Part shown: one piece after another, positions 28,997 through 38,021 of the stretch | How the letters are laid out: the number at the start of each line of letters is the position of its first letter | Position numbering within the stretch: position 1 is the first letter of the stretch | NCBI GenBank assembly: GCA_028285465.1 | Contig: JANQPD010000092.1 | Location: 1-64,000, forward strand | Reading direction: 5' to 3' | Length of the DNA stretch: 64,000 nucleotides | Source of the DNA: Owenweeksia sp. | GTDB lineage: Bacteria > Bacteroidota > Bacteroidia > Flavobacteriales > Schleiferiaceae | Made by a program: the position numbers and the translations under genes | The notes under the pieces: generated by a model | Databases searched by the model: none | Told to the model about the DNA's origin: nothing | What the model saw: the letters and a program-made list of their open reading frames with translations, nothing else

Positions 28997-30241
28997 TTAA
29001 TAGTGACACTTGCCACACTCCAAACCTCCGATCATTTCTACCGTAATCTGCGCATCTTCACCATACTTCTCCTTCAGCTTCTCATGCATTTCGGTATAGT
29101 AATCGTTGCTTTTTACCTGCACCTGTGTTTCGCGGTGGCAATTCACGCACCAACCCATGGTAAGCGAGGAATATTGGTACACCTCTTCCATTTCCTGGAT
29201 AGGCCCGTGACAGGTCTGGCAAGCGATCTGACCTGCTGTTACGTGTTGCGAGTGATTGAAATACGCCAGGTCAGGCAAATTATGGATGCGTATCCACTTG
29301 ATCGGCTTTTGCTCATACCCCTCGATGTATTGATAGGTTTCAGGATCCCAGCCTACAGCTGCATAGATCTTGGCAATCTCTTCCGTACCATATTTAGGCC
29401 CTTCCTGTACCTGCATGTGGCAGTTCATACAAACGCCAGCGGAAGGAATATTGGAGTGTTTTCCTTTACGTGCGCCATAGTGGCAATAGTTACAATCGAT
29501 CTGGTTTTGACCCGCGTGTAACTCGTGCGAAAATTTTATCGGTTGGCTAGGTTGGTACTTCTCGCTAATGCCAACACTCATAAGCGCAATGTACAATTGC
29601 TGGAAGAATACAATGGCGATCAGAATGGTAAGCAGGGTAACGATCTTAGGGTTTTTGAGTGCCGTACGCGTAATGATGTTGGCATCTTCCGCAAGACTGG
29701 TAGTAGGCTGCCCCTGCACGCGCTTTAAGGTGTTCTTTACCGTTACCAAAAGGTATACAAGGAAGGCCAGAATGGCACCCAGGATCAAAAGGGGAACGGT
29801 ATTATCCGGCTCCACAGGCTCGCCACCGGCAACCGCACCCGTTCCGGCTTCTTCGGGAGCAGCCTTCTTCTGTCCTTCAACAGTGTAAACGAGAATGTCC
29901 ATCACATCCTGCTCGCTTAAACCGGGGAAAGCCGGCATTACCGAACCGTTGTACTCTTCAAAGATGGCGATCGCCTCCTCATCGCCACTGGCGCGCAGCT
30001 CTGCATTGTTTACGATCCACTTAACCAGCCACTCCGTAGAGCGCCTTTCCGTAACGTCGCCTAATGCCGGGCCAATGGCTTTTTTGTCCAGCTTGTGACA
30101 GGAGGCACAATTGGCATTAAACAAAGTTTTGCCATTAGCAGCATCCCCGCTGATCTCCTGCCCGTAGGCCAAAGTGCTCAGAACGGAAAAAAGGAAAACA
30201 ATAAGAGCCTTGGAATATCGTTGTATGAAACGGTTTTTCAT
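28997..30241 (-). CDS. actA: Alternative complex III multiheme cytochrome c subunit ActA
   Basis: The 414-residue product has a signal peptide and a single-heme cytochrome domain with CASCH at Cys45-His49. Two membrane helices lie near residues 148-170 and 198-222. A C-terminal pentaheme region has CNYCH, CMNCH, CQTCH, CVNCH and CGKCH, the last one residue before the C-terminus. Six CXXCH motifs are therefore visible. ActA transfers electrons within ACIII toward the oxidase. It is the first gene of the operon, with a TAAATTTG box 42 bases upstream. Confidence 0.95.
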   Translation of the reverse strand: MKNRFIQRYSKALIVFLFSVLSTLAYGQEISGDAANGKTLFNANCASCHKLDKKAIGPALGDVTERRSTEWLVKWIVNNAELRASGDEEAIAIFEEYNGSVMPAFPGLSEQDVMDILVYTVEGQKKAAPEEAGTGAVAGGEPVEPDNTVPLLILGAILAFLVYLLVTVKNTLKRVQGQPTTSLAEDANIITRTALKNPKIVTLLTILIAIVFFQQLYIALMSVGISEKYQPSQPIKFSHELHAGQNQIDCNYCHYGARKGKHSNIPSAGVCMNCHMQVQEGPKYGTEEIAKIYAAVGWDPETYQYIEGYEQKPIKWIRIHNLPDLAYFNHSQHVTAGQIACQTCHGPIQEMEEVYQYSSLTMGWCVNCHRETQVQVKSNDYYTEMHEKLKEKYGEDAQITVEMIGGLECGKCHY

Positions 30242-30282
30242 TGTCTATACCTAAATAATAATAGCCAGCGTACTTTAGCGGG

Positions 30283-30290
30283 CAAATTTA
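30283..30290 (-). promoter_or_regulatory. Candidate -7 box for the act-cox operon
   Basis: The minus strand reads TAAATTTG, an exact TAnnTTTG match, 42 bases upstream of the actA ATG. No clear -33 element was found. Confidence 0.45.
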
Positions 30291-30392
30291 AAACATAAAG
30301 CCTAGCGATAAGGGGCGACTCCAGCCCCTCTTCAATTTAAAACGCTTCTAAATAGAAGACGAAGGATTTAATCCGGGTCGCAGTCCTTTTCT

Positions 30393-30400
30393 TACATTTG
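30393..30400 (+). promoter_or_regulatory. Candidate -7 box for the SPOR-protein gene
   Basis: TACATTTG is an exact TAnnTTTG match, 13 bases upstream of the ATG at 30413. The transcript leader would be very short, which favours the ATG at 30419 as the translated start. Confidence 0.4.
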
Positions 30401-30412
30401 TGGCCAAATATA

Positions 30413-30811
30413 ATGCACATGCTTAAGCGCTTGTTTTTTCTTTTTCTTTTTTCTTGCGGAGCACTCCTGTCTTTTGGTCAAAACACACCGCAAGGCAAGG
30501 GCAAGCTTATCATAAAAGAAGAACCGGGTATTATACAATTGAAGCGCATGTATGCCGAGGAATTTGCCAGAAAGGGCGTAGAAGGGTATTGTGTACAGAT
30601 ATACAACGGCAGCCGCAAGGCCTGCGAACAAAAACGGGCAGCCTTTATAAAGCTCTATCCTGAGGTTAAAGTACAAACCGTGTATGAAAGTCCTGAGTAT
30701 AAAGTACAGGTGGGCGGTTTTAAGACCAAACTGGAAGCAGAGCGTTTCTTGTATTTCCTGGACACTTCTTTCTCGGGCAGCTTTGTGGTAAAGACACGTA
30801 TTTTCCTGTAA
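30413..30811 (+). CDS. Small secreted SPOR-domain protein
   Basis: Starts at ATG 30413 or 30419 are possible; a TTG farther upstream overlaps the promoter box and was rejected. The product of about 130 residues has a signal peptide (MLKRLFFLFLFSCGALLSFG). A SPOR-type domain occupies the last 75 residues (GYCVQIYNGSRKACEQKRAAF, YKVQVGGFKTKLEAERFLYF, FVVKTRIFL). SPOR domains bind denuded peptidoglycan glycan strands at division sites. It is transcribed divergently from actA as a single gene. Confidence 0.78.
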   Translation: MHMLKRLFFLFLFSCGALLSFGQNTPQGKGKLIIKEEPGIIQLKRMYAEEFARKGVEGYCVQIYNGSRKACEQKRAAFIKLYPEVKVQTVYESPEYKVQVGGFKTKLEAERFLYFLDTSFSGSFVVKTRIFL

Positions 30812-30900
30812 GAGACTCCCAGCGGCCGCTTGTTCTTTTTCTAGCTGCTTATTGGTTCCCTAAGTTCTTTTTGAAAGCCTTATATACGCCATTCTTCGTA

Positions 30901-30931
30901 TTGAACGCAGACCTGCAGCGCTCTACTTTTG
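30901..30931 (+). promoter_or_regulatory. Candidate promoter for the lipoprotein at 30957
   Basis: A TTG at 30901-30903 (-33-like) and an exact -7 box TACTTTTG at 30924-30931 are separated by 20 bases, close to Bacteroidota promoter spacing. The start codon is 25 bases downstream. Confidence 0.5.
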
Positions 30932-30956
30932 GCTAATCAAACTAATGCTCAAAACA

Positions 30957-31712
30957 ATGAAAAAGTTATTCTGGTTGCCTTTGCTTGCCCTCACTTTTGT
31001 GGCTTGCGAAAAAGAAGAAAACGAAGAAGAACCCGCTTCTTCTGTAGCACCACAGGCCTTACAACCCAATGTAGGCGATTCTCCTGAAGCCATTTTAGTG
31101 GCCTTACAAATTTCTGCTACACAGGATGTGCCGATAATTGGTCCTACTACCATAGTAACAGGTAGTGCAGTGGCCTCTTTCCCCGACAATAATGGCAACG
31201 GACAAGATGCAGGTACGGTAACCGTAGACGGTTCAACTTTAAGCTATAATAACGGGGCGTATGTGTATACCCCCTCTGCTACCGACCCCAGTGGGCTGGA
31301 CTTTGGCAGCAGCATTCCCTGGACTGTACAAGGCAAAGGCAATGTAGCCGGCTTTAATGAAACGTATGCCCGTTCCGTGCCCAGTATCGGGGCCGTGTCG
31401 GGAGCTGAAGCCAGTGTAAGCCGCTCTTCTTCCCTTAGCCTGGGCATTGATGCCAGCGATATAAATACAAATATTGCCAGTGCCGACTCCCTGCTTTTTG
31501 TGGTGTACGACAATAGTGGTAAGTATATTTTAAAAACTCAGGCTATCTCCCAAACTACGGCCACCTTTAGCGCCAGCGAATTAGGCACCCTGGCAGCCGG
31601 AGCAGGCTACATACAGGTGAATGCCTACAACTTTGAAGTACGCGATGTGAGCGGGGCGGAAGTTGTTTTTATAAACCAGGGGAGCACCACTCTTGCCACA
31701 GAGTGGAAATAA
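30957..31712 (+). CDS. Hypothetical lipoprotein, about 251 residues
   Basis: The ATG at 30957 gives the leader MKKLFWLPLLALTFVAC with a clear lipobox; an ATG at 30945 adds four residues. After an acidic linker (EKEENEEEPASS) the protein is Ser/Thr/Ala/Gly-rich and beta-rich (STTIVTGSAVASFPDNNGNG-like text, SSIPWTVQGKGNVAGFNETY). It ends in a segment that looks like an outer-surface beta sandwich (GYIQVNAYNFEVRDVSGAEV). I do not recognise the family. It probably faces the periplasm or the surface, anchored in the outer membrane. Confidence 0.7.
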   Translation: MKKLFWLPLLALTFVACEKEENEEEPASSVAPQALQPNVGDSPEAILVALQISATQDVPIIGPTTIVTGSAVASFPDNNGNGQDAGTVTVDGSTLSYNNGAYVYTPSATDPSGLDFGSSIPWTVQGKGNVAGFNETYARSVPSIGAVSGAEASVSRSSSLSLGIDASDINTNIASADSLLFVVYDNSGKYILKTQAISQTTATFSASELGTLAAGAGYIQVNAYNFEVRDVSGAEVVFINQGSTTLATEWK

Positions 31713-31737
31713 ACTGCAAACGCAGTGTTAAGTGCGT

Positions 31738-31771
31738 GTAAAGGGGTGCTCCGGTTGGGGTGCCCTTTTAC
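31738..31771 (+). terminator. Possible terminator after the lipoprotein gene
   Basis: GTAAAGGGG pairs with CCCTTTTAC (9 bp, one G-T pair), followed by a weak CTTTTC tail, about 26 bases after the stop codon. The loop is long at 16 bases. Confidence 0.35.
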
Positions 31772-31808
31772 CTTTTCTACATACACCTGCCTAGCGCACT
31801 AAGACACT

Positions 31809-31855
31809 AAACCTTCAAAGGTTCTCAGTGGTGTGCATATAACCCTTGAAGGTTT
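31809..31855. repeat. Dispersed stem-loop repeat, copy A
   Basis: The arms AAACCTTCAAAGGTT and AACCCTTGAAGGTTT pair at 14 of 15 positions around a 17-base loop. The flanks GACACTAAACCTT and, 24 bases later, GCTCATTAATT match those of copy B at 41728-41774. The gene-free stretch 31713-32047 otherwise holds only a weak hairpin (31738) and the promoter box of the AraC gene. Confidence 0.6.
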
Positions 31856-32017
31856 TAGCAACTGTATTTTAAATCGAATGCTCATTAATTAAGGTATCTT
31901 CATTTTGCCCGGGGCCCAGCGGCTCAGCTTTTCAGTTCCTGGCTTGCAAAAAGGCAGGCTGCGCCATGTAAATCAAAGCTTCGCAATAAATATCAAAAGT
32001 AAGCTCGTTACTCCTTT

Positions 32018-32025
32018 TAGCTTTG
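32018..32025 (+). promoter_or_regulatory. Candidate -7 box for the AraC-family gene
   Basis: TAGCTTTG is an exact TAnnTTTG match, 22 bases upstream of the ATG at 32048. Confidence 0.45.
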
Positions 32026-32047
32026 CTCCTGTTGAGCGTAAAGAAAG

Positions 32048-32932
32048 ATGGACTATTACGAAAGAATAAACCGGGCTGTAGACTTTATCGAGGAGAACCT
32101 GACCAATGAGCTTTCCATTGCATTGATCGCGGAGAAAGCCTGCTTTTCAAAGTATCATTTTATCCGGGTGTTCTCTGCCATTACCGGAGAATCCGCAGGC
32201 GATTATGTAAGAAAACGCAGGATCTCCAAATCTGCCAAAGAGCTGATCACCACAAAAAAAGACATCCTGCAACTCGCCCTGGAATACCAATTCAACTCCC
32301 AGGAGGCCTATACCCGTTCTTTTAAACGTGTCTATCATACCACCCCTGCCAAGTACCGCAAGCACGGGGTCAACCAGATCGCTTACGGGCGCAGTAAGCT
32401 CTCAAGCAAAAAATTAAATCACTTAAAAAGCAACATTACTATGGAACCCCAGATCGTGGAAATCAAAGAAAAAAAACTGGTAGGCATACGTGTAAAAACT
32501 TCCCTTACCGAAAACAAAATACCCGAACTATGGCAAAATTTCATGGCCAGGGCGCATGAGATCAAGAACAACAAAAACACGGGGTGGTACGAGTTGCACC
32601 CCTATGATTCTGACTTTAAGATGGAGGACTACTCGGAAACCATGGAGTTTGAAAAATGGGCGGCCCTGGAGGTTACTGATTTTGAACAGGTGCCTGAAAA
32701 CATGGAAACACACGTATTGACAGGGGGAAAGTATGCCGTATTCAAACACAAAGGGCTTATGCAAAACATTCAGCTGTCATTCGATTATGCCTATGGTACC
32801 TGGCTGCCCAATTCCGGCTATGAGCCCGACAACAGGGATGACTTTGAACGCTATGATGAGAAAACATACTTTGGCCCCGACCACCCTGATTCAGAAACGG
32901 AGATCTACATCCCTATAAAGCGGGCGGAATAA
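32048..32932 (+). CDS. AraC-family regulator with GyrI-like effector domain
   Basis: The 294-residue product has an N-terminal AraC/XylS DNA-binding domain of two helix-turn-helix motifs over residues 1-105 (SIALIAEKACFSKYHFIRVF, LQLALEYQFNSQEAYTRSF). A linker follows, then a C-terminal GyrI-like / SOUL-type small-molecule-binding domain over residues 135-290 (PQIVEIKEKKLVGIRVKTS, TGGKYAVFKHKGLM, ETEIYIPIK). This is the Rob/SoxS-like architecture often tied to drug or stress response. It is a single-gene unit with a -7 box upstream and a strong bidirectional terminator downstream. The target genes are not evident here. Confidence 0.92.
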   Translation: MDYYERINRAVDFIEENLTNELSIALIAEKACFSKYHFIRVFSAITGESAGDYVRKRRISKSAKELITTKKDILQLALEYQFNSQEAYTRSFKRVYHTTPAKYRKHGVNQIAYGRSKLSSKKLNHLKSNITMEPQIVEIKEKKLVGIRVKTSLTENKIPELWQNFMARAHEIKNNKNTGWYELHPYDSDFKMEDYSETMEFEKWAALEVTDFEQVPENMETHVLTGGKYAVFKHKGLMQNIQLSFDYAYGTWLPNSGYEPDNRDDFERYDEKTYFGPDHPDSETEIYIPIKRAE

Positions 32933-33029
32933 TGAAAGAGAGAAGCTCCTGGATGCTGTTAATGGGGCATACGGGCCTTATGCTGGTTTTTTAACGAACA
33001 ACGCACTTAAAAGCAAACCTGTTTCATAA

Positions 33030-33055
33030 AAAAGGCGCTCCAATGAGCGCCTTTT
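33030..33055. terminator. Bidirectional terminator between convergent genes
   Basis: A perfect 11-bp stem (AAAAGGCGCTC / GAGCGCCTTTT) has a CAAT loop, with T-rich tails on both strands. It lies between the AraC gene and the convergent 33076-37989 gene and serves both. Confidence 0.88.
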
Positions 33056-33075
33056 GTTCTTCCTGCTGCTTTACG

Positions 33076-36000
33076 CTATTGCTTGATGATCTTGGTAGTA
33101 GCTACCTGGCCATCGTTCGTTTTCAGGTTCAGGAAATATACGCCTTTGGGCAGTGGGTGCACATGCAGTGTACTTCCCAAGCCATCAAAAACAAGGCTTC
33201 CGCTTTCTACCTTTTTACCGGATACGTCCATAAGCTGGTATTCGGCCTCTCCGATAAATCCATTGTTTAAAACCAAAGACAATTTATCGCTAACCGGTTG
33301 CGGGTATACCCTAAGGTTTGTTTCTTCGGCAAAATCGCTGATCAGGTAGCCTGTGCTTACGGGGCCGGGATCATTGGCCCGCTTATACGTGGCGCCCAAA
33401 TGCTGTATCCGGCAGGCCTGTATCGCCAGGGCATAAGCCTCAGGCTCTATTGTACCGTCATAAAAGTCTTTTTCAGTCTCACAAATACACGTCCAATAGC
33501 CTCCTCTCTGTTCCTGTATCTCGCCTACCCAAAATGCACCGGCCAGCACATCCAAAGCTTCCGGGTAATAGCCTCCGTTTCTGAGGGTTAGCACCATATC
33601 CAGGTGCAGCTTAAAATTCCAGTAATCGTAATCTGAAGCCTGCGGGTTCAGGTTGGCCAGCCTGCTGCTTATGATGTTCAGGCTGGTTTGCATAGCGGCC
33701 GGTTTTTCTAAACTGTATTCCCCTTCGGTATGAGGCAGGTGGCCAAACAGGTAGCTGTTTTCGGTGGCACTCAGCATCCACTCGTATGTATGCCTCAGCA
33801 AGGCGTCAGTGCCCTGGTCCGGGCTGGTGATCTCATCGGTAAGCGCAATTTGGAAATGCCCCAGGGCAGTCAGGTCATCTCCTTCCCCGGAACCGTAGCT
33901 CAGTTCCTGTAGCCCCAGGTATACTTCGTTAAGTAAGCTGTTGCCGCTGCCTACCAAAAGGCCTCCGTTATTGGGTAAAGCCAGTGCATTGAGCACATCA
34001 AAACCAGGGTGCTGCCCGCTTCCGCTGCTGCCGCTGTTGCAGTTGCGCTGCACGGAAGTGAGGTTTTGCGGCAGGTACAAACGGATGGGCCAGGCTTGCG
34101 ACTGCGGACCCATGGTTTGCCTTACGGTAAGCGCCACCGGCATTTCATATACGCAGCATTGCCCGTTGGGCGAAGCCACCTGGCGCAGGTCAAACCTATT
34201 GCCCGTGGCATCCATTTCTTCCAGCCCGGTAGTGGCGTTAAACACGTAATCGGAATGGGGCAGGCTGGCTGCAAAATTACCTTCGTATTCAAAAACACCT
34301 TGTATATGCAATTTACTGCTCGTAGCCCCGCTTAGCAAAAACTGGTTGTTGCCGTTTTGAAGGTACAGTCCGCCATCGCCTCCCCCGATGGCATTGAGCT
34401 CAATGCCTATGTCGTTGCCGTAAAAGTCATTGTAGGCATTTTGTTGCAAAAAGCCTTTGCCGTAGTTTACCAACAGCCCGGTATTGTTGGAGGCAAAAGT
34501 GTTGCAATTCAGGTTGGCCCCGGCCCTGTCTACGATTAAGCCGATCCCGCTCCCCATACTTCCGGCACTTTGCCACACAGGAAAACTGTTGAGAAAGGTA
34601 TTTTCCCTTACTTCAAAGGTGGTATTGTTGGAACCGTACAGGGAAGCCCCGTTGCCGTTATCGTCAAAAACATTGGCGTTAAGGCTGGATGCGCCCTGTA
34701 CCCCCTCAGCATACAGCCCGTCTGTATTTTTCTTAAACGTATTGTTTTGCACGATAAAACGGCCTCCCTCTATGCGCAAGCCCTGTTTGTTATACTCAAA
34801 CAGGTTATCGTCTACAAACAACTGGCGGGGCGTTCCGTTCCAGTGGGCCAGTATGCCGTATTCCCCGTTACTGAACGTGCTGTTCTTAACCAGGTTAAGC
34901 CCGCTGTGGTACCAGAGCCGCAGGCCACCATGCCGGTCGTCAGGGGCCGTGCTGCGGCCCCTTACCATGGCATTGTTTACGGTAGTAGCGCTATAGCTGA
35001 ACAGCAGTGCCCCGGGATGCAAAAAGGCGGTAGCCGAGGTCAGGCTGAAAGTGGCCGGTTTATTGCCCGACTCGTCAATAAAGTAAGTGGGTTTCAGGCA
35101 TTCCAGCACTACATCCTGCTTATCTGTTCCCTGCAGCACCACGCTTGTATTTGCCCCAAAGCTGTAGAAATCCGTAAAGTCCAGCCCGTTGCCCACCCAG
35201 GGAATGTCCTGGTCAAACACGAGTTTGCCGTTGCCGCTAAAGGTGAGGGTGGCGTTATCGCCAAGTGTGAGCTTGCCTCTTACCACAAGGGCTGCATCCT
35301 TATCCAGCAGTTCAAGCGAGGCCCCTTCTTCTAAAATAAACTCTCCGCCTTCTTCGATCGTAAGCTTGCCCTGGTTATGTACGATTACTTTGCCCCCTGC
35401 CTTTACCCGCAGTATGCTGTTTAGCTGCACCACGGCATGCCCGGTTTTTCCCTGGCTGCTGCCCAGTTCCAGTACGCCCCCGTCTTCTATTACCACTTCG
35501 GTGAGCTGGGGCAGATCGAAACTACAGGAATTGGTAATGTGCAGGGTAAACACATCCGTACCGCTCATGGGGTTTGCCGGCACATCCGTAAACCCAATCT
35601 TATCGTGGCAGTTCACGCATATTTTTCCGCTTGCTGCCGCATCCCCGCTTACCGTAAGGTCCTGGTCAATTTTATAGGTGGTTCTGCGGACAGGATCGAG
35701 CTGGCGGTTCTCTCCAAAGTTAAAGGTGCGCTTGTGCAAAGTGCCTCCCGCCAGGGTGTTGATGCCGTTGTCATCGGTAAAGAGGTAGGTGGCCATTACA
35801 TCGGCATTGCTGGGGGTAAAGGTTATGTGGTTCTCGTTGTTGTCCTGGGCCGGGGCTGCGGCAAGGTAATCCTGCGGCTGGTAAAAGTGTACCTCGTCAA
35901 AATTGGTTTTGGCCTGGTTTACCAATTGTGCCTCGCCCTGGGTATTGTACCAGGGGTTTAGCCGCTCGTCTACTATGTTGAGGGCCGAGACCGTAGGTAT

Positions 36001-37989
36001 ATAGCCAAAGCTGGCCCGGTTTATGTCAATGCCCGGTATATCATTTAGTTCCTGGAACTGGGCGCCCCCGAACTCGTTCAGATCGTACCGGCCTCCGGGA
36101 GCAACATCATAAGGTTGTGCCCTGTTTATCTCTACCTCCCTTTTTGAAAGATTCACGGGCAGTACGTACAATACATAAATACGGATGCGCCCGTAGTATA
36201 TTTTGGAGTAGTTCGTTCTGAAATCCGGCAGGGCGTAAATATCAAAATCCACATCTGCGCTTGCACCCATTAACACTACGGCCGCAAAACCGGCCATAAA
36301 GCTCCAGAAATCATTGGTATTGGTAAACTGGCTAAGGGCGGTAAAGCTGTTTACATCGATCTCTACCATTTTGCTCAGGGGTGCAAAGCCCTGTCCCACG
36401 CCATTGCCGTTGCCGCTGGCTATACCTATGTTCTTAAGCGTTTGCTGCGGCATGCCCAGGCCGGCCAGGTAGTCCAGGAACTGCGCCCGGGTACCATCGT
36501 TAAAGATGTTGTATATAAGCATTTGCCGGGCTGCCGGGCCGCGCAATACGTCCAGCGCTTCGCGCACCTGCTCTACTTCGGCCACAATGCCGTTGGTGAG
36601 CCAGTCCGGGTAATCTTCTTCCAGGGTGGTGGCTATATTGTCTACGTGTTCCAGGAAAAGCTGGAAGGCATAGGGCACGTTGGCGCCCAGGTGGGGGCTG
36701 TCGAAACTCACATAATAGCTGCACTCGTGGGCTTTGCCGGCCAGCTCCATTTCGCGCAGCGCAATGCGGGCCACTACCCCGCCCATGCTCTCACCCCATA
36801 CCACGTTGGGCTCGGTGCTGCCGTTGGCGGCTTTGGTTTGGTTTACCCAGTCTATGGCGGCTTCCAGCACCAGGGCATTTTCGAGCAGGTCGCCCCCGCC
36901 CTCGTCAAAATTGATGTACACCAGGTCGTAACCGCCCTGCTGCAGGTTGTTCCAAATATCGGTAAAGCCATCATTGGCTGGAAACCCTATTCGATAGTCA
37001 TTTAAGGCTTGCCATAAATCTGCAAAATCCAGATCCCCGAATGCATCCGGGTTAAAGCCCTCTACGTAAATAAAAGGCCTGCGCAGGCTTTGGTTGCCGC
37101 AGCCGTATTCAATCTGCAGGGTGGCGCCCAGGTTTTGCCCCTGTCCGCTGCTGAGGGGCACTTCCAGGTCGGGGAGCAGGTTATAGCCCACATCAAAGGC
37201 CTCCGTTTTGCCCGCCTGCGGGGCGGCCCCGGTATTTTCCAGCAAGAGCTTGCTATGGCTTACAAACACGCTTTGATCGGTATAGGTAATTTTATAGCTG
37301 AGGGTATAGCTGCCGTAATCGGGCCAGCTTACGGTAAAGGCCTGGTCGGGCGTAACGGCTTGCCAGCCCTGCCCGTTGCCAAAGTCGATCTCCAGCGCGG
37401 CCGGGCTTAGCCCGGTATTGCTGAAGAAAAAGGCGGGCTTGGCGATAAAGCTTTGGCTCAGGCTGTTTTGGATGCGCGAAACGGCCGGGCTTGCGGCAAA
37501 GGCAGTATGCTGCACCCAGGGGCTTTGGCTGCGGCCGGGCACATCGCGAAAGTAGGCCCCGTCAAACGTAACGAGCTGCGCCAGCAATTGGGGATCGCTT
37601 AGCGAAGCCTCGTAATGCAGGTGCAGGCCCCGGAAGGGAATGGTGCCGGCAGCTACCAGGTTTTGCGCCTCCTCCACCCAGGCGTCCGTAAGCACCGTGG
37701 TGCCGCTAAGCTGGGCGCGGTGCAGGGCGCCATAGAGGGCGTTCCACTGGTAATGGTCGCGCAGGGCCGGGCTTTCGCTGCTGCCATCATAGGCTTTTAC
37801 ATCTACCAGGGGCACGGCTTTATCCAGCAAAATGCCGGTTTGGAGGCCGCTCAGATCCAGCTGGCTGAGCAGCGAATCGAGGATGTAGCCGGGCGGTTTG
37901 CCCAGGCTGTCGGTAACCACAAATTGGGGTTGGGCAGTAAGGCCCAGGGCAAAGGCCAGCCCCAGGGCAGTGTTAATCAGGTTTTTCAT
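33076..37989 (-). CDS. Giant secreted esterase-like / beta-helix protein with T9SS sorting domain
   Basis: The 1637-residue product begins with a signal peptide (MKNLINTALGLAFALGLTAQ). An alpha/beta-hydrolase-like region spans about residues 290-560, with RRPFIYVEGFNPDAFGDLDF and the nucleophile elbow VVWGESMGGVVARIAL (Ser401 in G-E-S-M-G), like PGAP1/lipase-type serine hydrolases. A CVNCH motif is at Cys791-His795. Repetitive beta-solenoid follows (about 815-930, ILRVKAGGKVIVHNQGKLTI), then right-handed beta-helix repeats (about 1010-1240, LRIEGGRFIVQNNTFKKNTD). A C-terminal region with a four-Cys cluster (CICETEKD...) and a T9SS sorting domain (LRVYPQPVSDKLSLVLNN) end the protein. Its first 530 codons are much more GC-rich than neighbours. 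Four small lipoproteins lie upstream on the same strand. Confidence 0.82.
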   Translation of the reverse strand: MKNLINTALGLAFALGLTAQPQFVVTDSLGKPPGYILDSLLSQLDLSGLQTGILLDKAVPLVDVKAYDGSSESPALRDHYQWNALYGALHRAQLSGTTVLTDAWVEEAQNLVAAGTIPFRGLHLHYEASLSDPQLLAQLVTFDGAYFRDVPGRSQSPWVQHTAFAASPAVSRIQNSLSQSFIAKPAFFFSNTGLSPAALEIDFGNGQGWQAVTPDQAFTVSWPDYGSYTLSYKITYTDQSVFVSHSKLLLENTGAAPQAGKTEAFDVGYNLLPDLEVPLSSGQGQNLGATLQIEYGCGNQSLRRPFIYVEGFNPDAFGDLDFADLWQALNDYRIGFPANDGFTDIWNNLQQGGYDLVYINFDEGGGDLLENALVLEAAIDWVNQTKAANGSTEPNVVWGESMGGVVARIALREMELAGKAHECSYYVSFDSPHLGANVPYAFQLFLEHVDNIATTLEEDYPDWLTNGIVAEVEQVREALDVLRGPAARQMLIYNIFNDGTRAQFLDYLAGLGMPQQTLKNIGIASGNGNGVGQGFAPLSKMVEIDVNSFTALSQFTNTNDFWSFMAGFAAVVLMGASADVDFDIYALPDFRTNYSKIYYGRIRIYVLYVLPVNLSKREVEINRAQPYDVAPGGRYDLNEFGGAQFQELNDIPGIDINRASFGYIPTVSALNIVDERLNPWYNTQGEAQLVNQAKTNFDEVHFYQPQDYLAAAPAQDNNENHITFTPSNADVMATYLFTDDNGINTLAGGTLHKRTFNFGENRQLDPVRRTTYKIDQDLTVSGDAAASGKICVNCHDKIGFTDVPANPMSGTDVFTLHITNSCSFDLPQLTEVVIEDGGVLELGSSQGKTGHAVVQLNSILRVKAGGKVIVHNQGKLTIEEGGEFILEEGASLELLDKDAALVVRGKLTLGDNATLTFSGNGKLVFDQDIPWVGNGLDFTDFYSFGANTSVVLQGTDKQDVVLECLKPTYFIDESGNKPATFSLTSATAFLHPGALLFSYSATTVNNAMVRGRSTAPDDRHGGLRLWYHSGLNLVKNSTFSNGEYGILAHWNGTPRQLFVDDNLFEYNKQGLRIEGGRFIVQNNTFKKNTDGLYAEGVQGASSLNANVFDDNGNGASLYGSNNTTFEVRENTFLNSFPVWQSAGSMGSGIGLIVDRAGANLNCNTFASNNTGLLVNYGKGFLQQNAYNDFYGNDIGIELNAIGGGDGGLYLQNGNNQFLLSGATSSKLHIQGVFEYEGNFAASLPHSDYVFNATTGLEEMDATGNRFDLRQVASPNGQCCVYEMPVALTVRQTMGPQSQAWPIRLYLPQNLTSVQRNCNSGSSGSGQHPGFDVLNALALPNNGGLLVGSGNSLLNEVYLGLQELSYGSGEGDDLTALGHFQIALTDEITSPDQGTDALLRHTYEWMLSATENSYLFGHLPHTEGEYSLEKPAAMQTSLNIISSRLANLNPQASDYDYWNFKLHLDMVLTLRNGGYYPEALDVLAGAFWVGEIQEQRGGYWTCICETEKDFYDGTIEPEAYALAIQACRIQHLGATYKRANDPGPVSTGYLISDFAEETNLRVYPQPVSDKLSLVLNNGFIGEAEYQLMDVSGKKVESGSLVFDGLGSTLHVHPLPKGVYFLNLKTNDGQVATTKIIKQ

Positions 37990-38021
37990 AAAAAGGGGAT
38001 TTATTAATTAAAACATAAAAA

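Noticed and set aside
34570-35334. Open frame of 254 codons on the plus strand
   Set aside because: It is a shadow of the giant esterase/beta-helix gene, with no signal, domain or ribosome site.
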